Source of the DNA: JBBTIS01 sp038059855
GTDB lineage: Bacteria > Elusimicrobiota > Elusimicrobia > JACQPE01
Assembly: GCA_964357255.1 (NCBI GenBank)
Contig: CAYHKQ010000012.1
Coordinates: forward strand, 1 to 37,778
Direction: 5' to 3'
DNA: 37,778 nucleotides
A model generated the notes under the pieces. That model was given only the letters and a program-made list of their open reading frames with translations. It was not told where the DNA came from and ran no database searches. Made by a program: the position numbers and the translations under genes. Position 1 is the first letter of the stretch. The number at the start of each line of letters is the position of its first letter. Of the stretch, positions 8,350 through 16,956 are shown one piece after another.

Positions 8350-10329
8350 TTAAACCGAGCACTCCACGGCTGTTTGCCAGGAGCCTCCGGGGTTGAGCGT
8401 GAGCGGCCACGAAATTAAAAAGGCCAAGCCTTGAAGCACTCGGTCGTAGCCGCCTTCAGACTGGGAAACGGTATAAATAGGAAAACTCCAAAGCGTGCCG
8501 TCGCAGGTTAAGGCAATGTCAAGGCCGTGATCCAAAAGCGCGCTGTCAATATGAATCCTCCGAACCCGAGCCTGCTCCACGGGTTTACACAAATCCAGCG
8601 GGATGCGCCTGGATGCGCCCTCAACCCAAGCCTTCATTTCATAACCGGGATTGAGATTGATCTCGATTCCAAAGGAACAGGCTATTGGACTGAGGGCTTC
8701 AAGACTATAGTAGACCGTCAACCGGCCATTGGCCGGGGAAAAATCCTTTTCCAGGTTAAAGCGAATTTCCTTGGAATCCACCAATGCCCTGGATTGAGCC
8801 TTAACGCGCAAACCAACGCCCTTGCTAATTTTAAGAGACTTTAAATCATAAGCAAACGGCGCCAACCGGGCCCCAACGAAATCGTCCAAGGAAACTCCGG
8901 GGATCATTAAGTGATCCACAAAAGCCTGCCGGGGGCCTGGGTCCGAGATAAAATCCCGGCTCGTCAAGCCCTTGAGCGAGCGTGGCTGATCATGAATGCT
9001 GGCCACGCCCTTGTCCGGCGTATTAGCCGCAACAGGGGCGCTCAATCGCTCCAACATTTCCTGGTGATAGGCCTCCTTTCGGCGGGCCAGGATATCGAGC
9101 AGATTGAAACCCTCCTTAAACAAGGTCCATTCAATGAGCCTCGCGCCATCGGACGGACGGATAACGGCCGACCAGGAGGGAGTATTAATCATCGCCTCCT
9201 CCCGACCGTCATGATCCACATCCAACATCGCGGCCTGGGCGTTCTCGTCGGCCAAAAGATAATTTTTAAGCCAGGCAATATGTCGCCAAATTTCGCGCCG
9301 CAGATGCGGCAAATAAAGCCCCCCGAAAACCCCGTGCCAATAGGCGTCGTTACACTGGGCCGACCACAAATGCCCGAGCGCCTCGGGCGTAGCCCGGCGT
9401 TTGGGACGCCGAAGTTCGCGGCCAAGCCAGGCCACGGTTTTATTCATCCAATTGGACTCCGGATATTTGACGAAAAAATTTTTCCACGTCCCGCCCGACC
9501 ATTCCCCCATCTCCGGATACGACGTCGTCGGCAGATAAACCAGCCCTGCCGGAGGCGCCGTCTCCATAATCTCGGCAAAAGTGGACGTGGTTAAAAAATC
9601 CTGGTTCCAACGCTCCAGGGCCGAAAAAAAATTCTCAAGCCACCCCTCGTCAAACACCCACGCCTTGGTTCCGGGCCAACCACCGAATTTCTCCCCGTCA
9701 TCCGCATAAACCGCCACCTCACGGCCCTGCGCCGCCAAAGTCCTCAAATACTTTTCAATCTCGCTGAGCGGCTTAAAAGGAATGAGATAGCGCAGGGTTT
9801 TATCCATGGGAAAAACCGCCACGGACTTGTCCTCCGCCTCGGTCAGATAATACCGGAATAAATCCTCCGCGCGCCGACCGGAGCTAAAAAAATGATGGTC
9901 GTCGAGTAAAACGAAACGAACTCCGGCCTCAGCCAAATCCACGGTCAAAGAGGGTTCCCAAACCCGCTCGGTCATCCATAACCCGCGAGCCTCGACACCG
10001 AACGTCTTGGCCAAATAGTCGCGCATCATCTTGATCTGGCCCAAACGGTCTTCATGCGCGATGGCCGCTAAAATCGGCTCATAAAAGCCTCCCAAAAGAA
10101 ATTCGAGGCTTTTAGCGCCGGCCAGTTCGCCGATTAAATCAATCATCTTGGGGTCGTGATTTTCCCACCATTCAAAAAGACATCCGCTGGCGTGAAAGGC
10201 CCAGCGCGCTCCAGGGTGGCGCTTGAGAACCTGAAAAAAAGGCCGGTAGCTCTCGGCCGTTAAACGCTCAAAAACAAAATCAAAATTCCCCAGGGGCTGA
10301 TGGACGTGAGCGGCAAGAATAAGTCTCAT
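8350..10329 (-). CDS. GH57 4-alpha-glucanotransferase / alpha-amylase
   Basis: This 659-residue GH57 enzyme has the same length as I recall for the Thermococcus litoralis 4-alpha-glucanotransferase and matches its motif layout. Visible motifs are AAHVHQPLGNF (6-16), the nucleophile block LWMTERVWEP with Glu121, and the acid block VYADDGEKFGGWPGTKAW with Asp210/Asp211. The rest fits the DUF1925/DUF1926 beta-rich domains of this subfamily. No signal peptide is seen, so it is probably cytoplasmic and acts on glycogen or maltodextrin, shuffling chain lengths or trimming branches. A GAGGA site sits seven bases before the ATG. It starts 23 bases after the DUF3536-type GH57 gene, in the same run as glgC and the branching enzyme. 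Transferase versus hydrolase cannot be decided from sequence alone. Confidence 0.92.
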   Translation of the reverse strand: MRLILAAHVHQPLGNFDFVFERLTAESYRPFFQVLKRHPGARWAFHASGCLFEWWENHDPKMIDLIGELAGAKSLEFLLGGFYEPILAAIAHEDRLGQIKMMRDYLAKTFGVEARGLWMTERVWEPSLTVDLAEAGVRFVLLDDHHFFSSGRRAEDLFRYYLTEAEDKSVAVFPMDKTLRYLIPFKPLSEIEKYLRTLAAQGREVAVYADDGEKFGGWPGTKAWVFDEGWLENFFSALERWNQDFLTTSTFAEIMETAPPAGLVYLPTTSYPEMGEWSGGTWKNFFVKYPESNWMNKTVAWLGRELRRPKRRATPEALGHLWSAQCNDAYWHGVFGGLYLPHLRREIWRHIAWLKNYLLADENAQAAMLDVDHDGREEAMINTPSWSAVIRPSDGARLIEWTLFKEGFNLLDILARRKEAYHQEMLERLSAPVAANTPDKGVASIHDQPRSLKGLTSRDFISDPGPRQAFVDHLMIPGVSLDDFVGARLAPFAYDLKSLKISKGVGLRVKAQSRALVDSKEIRFNLEKDFSPANGRLTVYYSLEALSPIACSFGIEINLNPGYEMKAWVEGASRRIPLDLCKPVEQARVRRIHIDSALLDHGLDIALTCDGTLWSFPIYTVSQSEGGYDRVLQGLAFLISWPLTLNPGGSWQTAVECSV

Positions 10330-10352
10330 CGGAATTCCTCACTCCGCGAGGA

Positions 10353-11801
10353 TCATAAGGCCTTGGGAACGGCGGCTTTGGCTTGCAAAATCTGCCGGTA
10401 GATGGTCGCGCCGTCGCCGGCTTCCGGATCGTTGCTCTTAGCCTCGGCCAAGCGCGCCACGAAGCCCTCCTCGACATTAGCGCCAAAATCCTTCGCCATT
10501 TCCAAGGCCCGCGCCGCCAGACGCAAAACAAGCCTGGCCTCGAGGCCGGCAATATCATCAAAAAACCAGCCGCAACTGGTAAACATCGCCATTCGGAAAC
10601 GTTGCATCTCAAGGAACTTTAACGACTGTCGCCGCCCGATCTCATCCATAAAATAACTCTGATGGCCGTCCCAAAACTTCTCTCGCACGCCCCACGAGGG
10701 ATCACACAATAAATCAATATAATCCCGGCGGGCGAGCCACGGGTCTTTAAAATAACGGCTCGCCTTTTGCTGATAAACCTGATTGATCTCTCCGGCGAGC
10801 CACTCCAGGGCTTGACGCAGAGGCCCCCGCCAAGACTGGCTGCCCCCCGTAACGCGGCAACCGCAGTCGGAGCGCCAGCGCTCAATACCGTGAGCGCAAC
10901 TCCAAGAGCTGTTCTCCCTGATCTCAACCTCGTAAGCCGGCGGAAATTTCTCAAGATAAGCTCCATAATTAGTCAACGGCGTGGACGCTGTTTTTTGAAA
11001 TTTACTTAAAACTGAAAACAGCGAGTCAGCGCCCTCTTTGGTGTGATGACCATAGGTTTCCCCATCGGTCGCCGCGTGAAGGAGCTGGGTTTCGCCGAGA
11101 TTACCCAATCCACGCCTGATCCGCTCCCAAAACCTCTCCCCAGACTCGGCCAGCCGGCCAAAGGCGATCTCGTGGGCCAAGGAACCGTTATAAAAGAAAA
11201 CAGCCAGGCTCTTGCCGGAGGGCAGGGAACATACATAAGAACACGTCGTATCCAAAGTCTCGCACGTCACGTCCTGCCACGGTGAATCAGGCAGCCGGCG
11301 GACTCTGAGCGCCTGCGAGGGGGCAAGGATCACGAAGTGAATGCCGGCCTCGCAAGCCGCAGACAGGGTGGCCATGTCCACCGCGGTCTCCGGTAACCAC
11401 AGCCCTTCGGGCGAACGGCCAAAACGTAACTCAAAATCCCGCCGGCCCCAAAAAATTTCCGTATCCCTGTCGCCGGCGCTCAATAAGGGAAGAATCGCGT
11501 GATGAAAAGGATGGGCCAAGGCGCTGCCGTGGCCCTGATAAAGCTCGCGGCTCTTGCGGTCAGCCTCGAGAATTCCGGCATAGGCATGGGGCCGATATTT
11601 ATGAATCCAGCGAAAAAGCGTGGGGGCCACATTCCAGCTCACATGGGCCAAACTTTTGATACTAGGCTCGTAACACTCGGCGCTGATCCGCTCGTTCCAA
11701 TTAGCCAGGGGAGCCGCCGGCGGCTCAGGGTCCACCTGATCCGTCCACGGATTCTCGCGCGGAGGCTGATAAAGGTGCAGGTGCAGAATAATTTTAGCCA
11801 T
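10353..11801 (-). CDS. GH57 family glycoside hydrolase, DUF3536 type
   Basis: The N-terminal GH57 barrel begins with LHLHLYQPPRENPW (residues 6-19), characteristic of the DUF3536 branch. The nucleophile block is GLWLPETAVD with Glu138, and a likely acid Asp246 sits in HAATDGETYGHHTKEG. The C-terminal part (about 300-482) would be the DUF3536 region, shorter than in the roughly 800-residue members I remember. Specificity in this branch is not well defined; alpha-glucan hydrolysis or debranching is an inference from the operon. AGAGGA lies eight bases before the ATG. It is 12 bases after glgC, so the enzymes should be made together. Confidence 0.88.
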   Translation of the reverse strand: MAKIILHLHLYQPPRENPWTDQVDPEPPAAPLANWNERISAECYEPSIKSLAHVSWNVAPTLFRWIHKYRPHAYAGILEADRKSRELYQGHGSALAHPFHHAILPLLSAGDRDTEIFWGRRDFELRFGRSPEGLWLPETAVDMATLSAACEAGIHFVILAPSQALRVRRLPDSPWQDVTCETLDTTCSYVCSLPSGKSLAVFFYNGSLAHEIAFGRLAESGERFWERIRRGLGNLGETQLLHAATDGETYGHHTKEGADSLFSVLSKFQKTASTPLTNYGAYLEKFPPAYEVEIRENSSWSCAHGIERWRSDCGCRVTGGSQSWRGPLRQALEWLAGEINQVYQQKASRYFKDPWLARRDYIDLLCDPSWGVREKFWDGHQSYFMDEIGRRQSLKFLEMQRFRMAMFTSCGWFFDDIAGLEARLVLRLAARALEMAKDFGANVEEGFVARLAEAKSNDPEAGDGATIYRQILQAKAAVPKAL

Positions 11802-11813
11802 AATGTCTTTCCT

Positions 11814-13028
11814 CTATCGCGGCGCGCGTGGCAACACGATCAGCCCCGAGGCGTCCTTGAAATAGCGCTTGCCGTCCATTTCAGCGATTCCTCCGATATC
11901 CGCGCCGTCAGCCACCACGTTAAAACGATCCACGATAACGCGACGCAAGCGCGCTCCCTTGCCGATAACGGCATGATCCATGATAATAGACTCCTCAATA
12001 ATGGCTCCCGCCTCCACGCGAACACCACGCCCTAAAATACTCTTCCTGATTACGGCGTCCTTGATCAGGCAACCCTCGGCAATCAATGAGTCCTCCAGCG
12101 CGCCCTTTAACACGCGCATGGCAGGACCCTCGTTATGCGATCCCAAAATCGGCCACTTGGGGTTATACAAATCAAAACGCGGCTCCGGTCCCAAAAGATC
12201 CATATGGGCCTGCCAATAAGCCAGCACGGTTCCCACGTCGCGCCAGTACCCCTTTTCTTCATAAGGCTTGGCGCCCGGCACTTCATTATTGCGAAAATTA
12301 TAAGCGCACACCTTGGCCGAATGAATCAAACCCGGCAACACGGACTTTCCAAAATCATACTCGCCGGCATAACGCTCCTCGGTCGCGATACGAATCAACG
12401 CCTCGGCATTAAAAAGATAGTTCCCCATTGAAGAATAGCTCATCCCTGGATTGCCCGGCATGGGCTTTGGATTTTCCGGCTTCTCTTCGAAACTGATCAC
12501 GCGATCCTCGGAGTCCGCCTCAATCATGCCCATGCGCGCGGCCTCGTCCAGCGGCACGGGCCGGGCCGCGATGGTGACGTCGGCTTCGTGTTCCAGATGA
12601 AAAGCCACCATTTGCCGCACATCCATGCGGTAGACATGATCCCCGCTGAAAATTGCCACGATATCGGGCCGGAAATCCTTGATCAAATTAACGTTTTGGA
12701 CCACGGCGTCGGCCGTGCCCCTGTACCAATGCTCACCCAACTGCATTTGAGGCGGCACCACGGTCAAAAACTCCCGACTCGTCAAACCCCGGGTCGGCCA
12801 ACCGGCTCTTAAATGCTCGATTAAGGACTGCGAACGATATTGAACCAAAACATAGCAGGCCGTAATTTTTGAATTCATCAGATTGCTTAAGGCAAAGTCT
12901 ACGATGCGGTATTTACCGGCGAAAGGAACGGCTGGTTTGGTGCGCTGCTCGGTCATGGGGTAGAGCCGCTCGCCCTTGCCGCCGGCCATAACCATGGCCA
13001 AAATCGTAGGTTGCCGAGGACTCGTCAT
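11814..13028 (-). CDS. glgC: Glucose-1-phosphate adenylyltransferase
   Basis: GlgC makes ADP-glucose from ATP and glucose-1-phosphate, the committed step of bacterial glycogen synthesis. The 404-residue protein has the nucleotidyl-transfer motif MAGGKGERLYPMTEQRTKP (residues 14-32), then FAGKYRIVDFALSN, the sugar-phosphate region (SMGNYLFNAE), and a C-terminal left-handed beta-helix (IRKSILGRGVRVEAGAIIEESIIM). It overlaps the branching-enzyme stop by four bases (ATGA), which implies translational coupling. It feeds GlgA, encoded on the other strand at 698-2191. Allosteric effectors cannot be predicted from what I see. Confidence 0.97.
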   Translation of the reverse strand: MTSPRQPTILAMVMAGGKGERLYPMTEQRTKPAVPFAGKYRIVDFALSNLMNSKITACYVLVQYRSQSLIEHLRAGWPTRGLTSREFLTVVPPQMQLGEHWYRGTADAVVQNVNLIKDFRPDIVAIFSGDHVYRMDVRQMVAFHLEHEADVTIAARPVPLDEAARMGMIEADSEDRVISFEEKPENPKPMPGNPGMSYSSMGNYLFNAEALIRIATEERYAGEYDFGKSVLPGLIHSAKVCAYNFRNNEVPGAKPYEEKGYWRDVGTVLAYWQAHMDLLGPEPRFDLYNPKWPILGSHNEGPAMRVLKGALEDSLIAEGCLIKDAVIRKSILGRGVRVEAGAIIEESIIMDHAVIGKGARLRRVIVDRFNVVADGADIGGIAEMDGKRYFKDASGLIVLPRAPR

Positions 13029-14662
13029 TTCCTGGAACCCTTACGGTCCCTTAAGCTACGCCAGGCCAAACCGATATCATCGAATACCCGGTCGGTTTTC
13101 TCCATGACTTCAAGCTGTCTTTGTTCCTGCCGGCTCAACGACGCCCCGGAGACCCCAAGCGCCTGCGCCATCATCACAAGCTTGTCCAGGCTTTCGCGAT
13201 GAACGATGAAACGCCGTTCGGCATAATCTCGAGCCGATCGCGTCGTCACCAAAAAAGGCCAATCCGAGCTTTGCAGAAGGACAAGTTCGCGAAGAATTTG
13301 CGCGCCCAATCGTTCCCCAAGCGGATCCGGCCCCAGATGCGAAAGGGCGTCGAACGCGGCGCGTTCGGAATTTTTGAGATGATCCCACATCCACTCCGTG
13401 TCGCCGTTACGCCACACCCGATGATCCCCGCCATCGCCCCAGGATCCCTCGGCTAAAGTAACGGCCTCTGCGGCGCTTCGGCCCTCGAGCGCCTCAGACG
13501 CCGTGGCCAAGGCCACTCCGCGACGCGCAAACTCTCGGAACAAATGCTCGATCCAAAGCGGCCCCTCGCTCCACCAATGCCCGAACAGCTCGGTGTCGTA
13601 GGGAGCGCAACAGACGGACCCCGCGCGCGCGGCCAAATCCGCGGCCATAATACCGGCAAAATGCCGGGCGTGATCTGCGGCTTGACTAGCCGCGCGTTCG
13701 GGTTCATAGAGCTCTTTGACGGCCAAATCCGCCTTGGGATCCGTCACGCGCCAATACTCAATCCCGCCCGGCGAACGTTTTTTATGAAACTCAAGATACC
13801 ATTGATCGCCGGGATATCCGCCCTCGCGGCTCCAGACCTGCTGGGAGGCCTTGGGGTCGCGCAAAAACACGGCCACGCGGCGCGATGGGCCTACCCAACA
13901 CGGCTCAAAAGGACGCGATAAAAATTCATCCCGTCTCTCTGGCCGGCTGGGCAAGTGAACCTGAGCGCCGCCCATCATCTGCCACGAGGAAAAAGAAAAG
14001 GATGGCCCCGAGAGCAGGCTCATGTCGCCAAAGAAAAATCCAAAACCCGCCTCTTCAAGATACCGCTCAAGCCCGGGTCGGTAGGCGCATTCCGGCAACC
14101 AGATACCCTTGGGGCGCGAGCCAAAAATCCGCTCATGGCTTCGCATCGCCTGGGCCAATTGCAAACGGATGCTGTCGGAACAAGTCAATAGCGGCAAATA
14201 GGCATGGGTCGCGGCGCAGGTGATGATCTCAATTTGACCCGCATCGCGGCGATCGCGAAAAGCGCCGGCTAAATCGCCTTTAATGATCCGCCACTGCTCC
14301 TGAAGCTCTTCAAAGCGGCGAAGCCACCATTGAGCCAGACGCGCCTCGGCCGAGCGGCCCTCTCGCGTAAACTCAGCCAAATCCTCCGACGCGGCGCGAT
14401 GCTGAGCCTCAAGATACCGGACAACCTCGCCGCCAAATTCAGGGTCAACCCATTGCTCGGCTAAAATCGGCGAAACATTAACCGTAATTTTGACTGGAAC
14501 CCGGTCCCTCTGGAGTCTTTGCAAAGCGGCCAACAACGGCAAGTAGCATCGCGCCGTGGCCTGAGACAGCCACTCCGAACCATGCGGCCAGCGCCCATGC
14601 CTGAGCACATAAGGCAAATGGGTGTGAAGAACCAGGACAAACGTGCCGCCATCCGTCGCCAT
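13025..14662 (-). CDS. GH57 1,4-alpha-glucan branching enzyme (DUF1957 type)
   Basis: This 545-residue enzyme is of the GH57 branching type known from Thermus and Thermococcus. It begins with VLHTHLPYVL (residues 11-20). The nucleophile is Glu191 in GIWLPECAYRPG, and the acid is Asp356 in CAPYDTELFGHWWSEGP, close to the positions reported for the Thermus enzyme. The C-terminal DUF1957-like helical region contains WPFLVTTRSARDYAERR. It replaces the usual GH13 GlgB. It is the first gene of the long minus-strand run. A TATTGT hexamer (minus strand, 14670-14675) ends seven bases before the ATG with no Shine-Dalgarno site, which suggests a leaderless or nearly leaderless start. Confidence 0.94.
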   Translation of the reverse strand: MATDGGTFVLVLHTHLPYVLRHGRWPHGSEWLSQATARCYLPLLAALQRLQRDRVPVKITVNVSPILAEQWVDPEFGGEVVRYLEAQHRAASEDLAEFTREGRSAEARLAQWWLRRFEELQEQWRIIKGDLAGAFRDRRDAGQIEIITCAATHAYLPLLTCSDSIRLQLAQAMRSHERIFGSRPKGIWLPECAYRPGLERYLEEAGFGFFFGDMSLLSGPSFSFSSWQMMGGAQVHLPSRPERRDEFLSRPFEPCWVGPSRRVAVFLRDPKASQQVWSREGGYPGDQWYLEFHKKRSPGGIEYWRVTDPKADLAVKELYEPERAASQAADHARHFAGIMAADLAARAGSVCCAPYDTELFGHWWSEGPLWIEHLFREFARRGVALATASEALEGRSAAEAVTLAEGSWGDGGDHRVWRNGDTEWMWDHLKNSERAAFDALSHLGPDPLGERLGAQILRELVLLQSSDWPFLVTTRSARDYAERRFIVHRESLDKLVMMAQALGVSGASLSRQEQRQLEVMEKTDRVFDDIGLAWRSLRDRKGSRK

Positions 14663-14669
14663 AACCCAT

Positions 14670-14740
14670 ACAATAGCAAGAATGGAAAGTTATTTTTGCC
14701 AAAAATCCCTGTGGCAATTTTTAGCCGCAGGGTTTAGACT
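14670..14740. promoter_or_regulatory. Divergent promoter region of the branching enzyme and SseB-like genes
   Basis: The 87 bases between the two starts hold a minus-strand TATTGT (14670-14675) seven bases before the branching-enzyme ATG, and a plus-strand TAGACT (14735-14740) nine bases before the SseB-like ATG. Between them is a small dyad, TTGCCA (14696-14701) and TGGCAA (14712-14717), whose spacing of about 16 bases centre to centre could be an operator. The -35 matches are weak, so this is a tentative reading. Confidence 0.35.
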
Positions 14741-14749
14741 TACTTGGTC

Positions 14750-15526
14750 ATGGAAGAAGCCTGCGCCGAAAATAATCGCGCTCTCGAAGCAACATTAGAA
14801 AAAATCGAACGGGAAGATACGCGCGCCACGCGAGGGGCGCTCTATAGCGCTTTTGTCAAAAGCTTACTGTTGGTTCCCACTCAAACCGGCGAAGACGGCG
14901 CGGCTCAACGCCAAGGGCGCCGCGCGTCGCCCCATCTCTTACAAAACTCAAAAGGCGAATTCGCTATCCCGGTTTTCACCTCGACCCAGGCCGTGGAACT
15001 ATGGAAACCAACGGGTTGCCAGTGCATCGAGTTAAGCGGGCAAAAATTGGCGGCCCTTTCCTTGCAAATCGAGGTCAATCTGCTTCTTATCAACATGGCC
15101 GGCCCTGGCGCGCATGGATTTTTAACACGCTCGGAGCTCGAGATGATGGCAAAAAACGGAAGAGATGAAAATCGCTTGTCAAAAGCAACGTCAACCCGGG
15201 AAGGCCGAGAAATCACCCTTAAAATCGAAGCGCCGACCAAGCCCGCGCCGGCCAAGCTCTTGAGCTTTCTGAAGTTAAACCTCAAGATCGAGCCCCTGAT
15301 CCGCTCAGCCTACCTATTCGAGGCCTGTTATGACGGCGGCGACGCGCACTTAGTGCTCGGTGTCGAGCCCAAGGCGGAGGAACTCAAGGTTCAGCGATGG
15401 CTCGAAGGCATGGTGTCTAATGTCATGCCGTATCTCGGTTCAGGCGAATACATGGATTTTCTCGTCATTGACCAGGAACTCGCCCAAAAAGTCCGCGAAG
15501 TCACCCCGCCAATTTGGGAAGCCTAA
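14750..15526 (+). CDS. SseB-like protein with N- and C-terminal SseB domains
   Basis: The 258-residue product resembles the SseB family, named from a type III secretion factor but widespread in bacteria without such systems. The N-terminal half has the pattern SLLLVPTQ, then FAIPVFTSTQAVELWKPTG and LLINMAGPGAHGFLTRSELEMM. The C-terminal half has LIRSAYLFEACYDG, LVLGVEP and MDFLVIDQELAQKV, as in SseB_C domains. There is no signal peptide and no type III secretion gene nearby, so I infer a cytoplasmic protein of unknown role. I chose ATG 14750; a TTG two codons upstream (14744) is possible. The stop is five bases from the htpX stop (convergent). Confidence 0.72.
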   Translation: MEEACAENNRALEATLEKIEREDTRATRGALYSAFVKSLLLVPTQTGEDGAAQRQGRRASPHLLQNSKGEFAIPVFTSTQAVELWKPTGCQCIELSGQKLAALSLQIEVNLLLINMAGPGAHGFLTRSELEMMAKNGRDENRLSKATSTREGREITLKIEAPTKPAPAKLLSFLKLNLKIEPLIRSAYLFEACYDGGDAHLVLGVEPKAEELKVQRWLEGMVSNVMPYLGSGEYMDFLVIDQELAQKVREVTPPIWEA

Positions 15527-15531
15527 AGTAG

Positions 15532-16422
15532 CTAATAAATCAGCCGGGAGGTTCCGACCGATGGCGTAGCCGTCTTGGCCGCGGCCATTTTTTCCAAGCG
15601 CTCGATTCGTTTTTCCATCGGCGGGTGTGTGGAAAAAAACTCAAAAATCTTATTTCCCCGCAACGGATTGACGATAAAAAGATGCGCCGTCGACGGCGAG
15701 CCGCCCAATGGGCGCGCGAGAGAACCCTCGGCGAGTTTTCTCAACGCCGAGGCCAACTTTAAAGGGTCCCCTGCAAGAGCGGCTCCGCTCGCGTCAGCCT
15801 GATATTCTCTTGAACGCGAAATGGCCATCTGAATCAAAAAAGCGGCGATGGGCGCTAAAATCAAGGTCAGAAGCGCCACCGCGGGATGTCCCCCTTCGCG
15901 GTCATTGTCGCGGCTTCGTCCACCGAACATGAAGGCCCATCTGGCCATGCTCGCGAGCATAGAAATCGAGCCGGCCACGGTGGCGGCAATGGTGCCGATT
16001 AAAATGTCGCGGTTTTTAACATGGGAAAGCTCGTGGCCCAAAACGCCCTTTAATTCATCCAGGTTCAAAAGGCCCAAAATCCCATCAGTCACGGCCACGG
16101 CCGCATGACTCGGATTCCGGCCCGTGGCAAAGGCATTGGGCGATTGAGAAGGAATGACATAAAGCCGGGGCATGGGCATAGCGGCGCTGTCGGCCAATTC
16201 CCGAACAATGCGGAAGAGTTGCGGCGCCCGGGCTTGGTCCACCTCTTTAGCGCCATACATCCGCAACACAATCTTATCCGAAAACCAATACGAAAAAAGA
16301 TTCATGGCGCAGGCCAACATAAAGGCCGTCGTCATGCCGGAGTGACCCCCGATGGCGCCTCCGACCAGGATAAACAAGGCGGTCAACGCCGCCATCAATA
16401 AGGCTGTTTTCATTACATTCAT
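15532..16422 (-). CDS. htpX: Membrane zinc metalloprotease HtpX (M48B)
   Basis: HtpX is an inner-membrane protease that helps remove damaged membrane proteins. The 296-residue protein has N-terminal membrane segments near 5-25 and 30-48, the zinc motif HELSH (His130, Glu131, His134) with the third ligand Glu206 in SRSREYQAD, and further hydrophobic segments around 140-160 and 182-200. AGGAGG lies eight bases before the ATG at 16422, one of the clearest ribosome-binding sites in the window. It follows purE by 33 bases and may be read from the same transcript. Confidence 0.95.
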   Translation of the reverse strand: MNVMKTALLMAALTALFILVGGAIGGHSGMTTAFMLACAMNLFSYWFSDKIVLRMYGAKEVDQARAPQLFRIVRELADSAAMPMPRLYVIPSQSPNAFATGRNPSHAAVAVTDGILGLLNLDELKGVLGHELSHVKNRDILIGTIAATVAGSISMLASMARWAFMFGGRSRDNDREGGHPAVALLTLILAPIAAFLIQMAISRSREYQADASGAALAGDPLKLASALRKLAEGSLARPLGGSPSTAHLFIVNPLRGNKIFEFFSTHPPMEKRIERLEKMAAAKTATPSVGTSRLIY

Positions 16423-16455
16423 AAGCTTAACCTCCTCTTGCGTCTTTGTATTGTA

Positions 16456-16956
16456 CTACGAATGACGGACGGTTTTCAGAAGACCTTGCCGGGTCTTTCG
16501 GCGTTGTTCTTTGAGTTTGGAGGCAATGTCCGGACGCTTTAAAGCCAAGACTTGAAGGGCGAGCAAGGCCGCATTCTTGGCGCCATCAATCGCTACCGTG
16601 GCCACAGGGACGCCCGAAGGCATCTGAACCGTGGAAAGCAAAGCGTCAATTCCCTTTAAGGAACCCCCTGATAGAGGAACACCGATCACGGGGAGGGTAG
16701 TATTAGCGGCCAAGGCCCCGGCCAGATGAGCGGCCATGCCGGCGCCGGCGATCAAGACCTCAAACCCCCGGGACTCGGCGGAACCGGCAAATTCCGCAAC
16801 CTTATCCGGCAAGCGGTGGGCGGAGAGGACGCGGAACTCAAAAGGCACGCCGAACTCTTTTAAAATCTCCGCCGCCTTCTCCATGACAGGCCGGTCGCTT
16901 TCACTGCCCATTAAAACCGCGACTAAAACTTGATTCCTACGATTTATCTTTGCCAT
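16456..16956 (-). CDS. purE: N5-carboxyaminoimidazole ribonucleotide mutase, class I PurE
   Basis: PurE converts N5-CAIR to CAIR in de novo purine synthesis. Motifs are VAVLMGSESDRPVMEKA, SAHRLPD (45-51), IAGAGMAAHLAGALAANTTLPVIGVP and LLSTVQMPSGVPVATVAI. These are bacterial class I features, for which a PurK partner is expected but not seen here. The start used is ATG 16954-16956 (166 residues); a GTG at 16968 is possible. The gene overlaps the 3' end of the upstream Sua5/TsaC gene by 20 bases, so translation is probably coupled. Confidence 0.95.
   Translation of the reverse strand: MAKINRRNQVLVAVLMGSESDRPVMEKAAEILKEFGVPFEFRVLSAHRLPDKVAEFAGSAESRGFEVLIAGAGMAAHLAGALAANTTLPVIGVPLSGGSLKGIDALLSTVQMPSGVPVATVAIDGAKNAALLALQVLALKRPDIASKLKEQRRKTRQGLLKTVRHS

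Noticed and set aside
8911..9594. Open frame of 227 codons on the plus strand opposite the GH57 glucanotransferase
   Set aside because: Composition is rich in Arg/Pro/Gly/His as expected for an antisense shadow, and the opposite strand codes for a clear enzyme.
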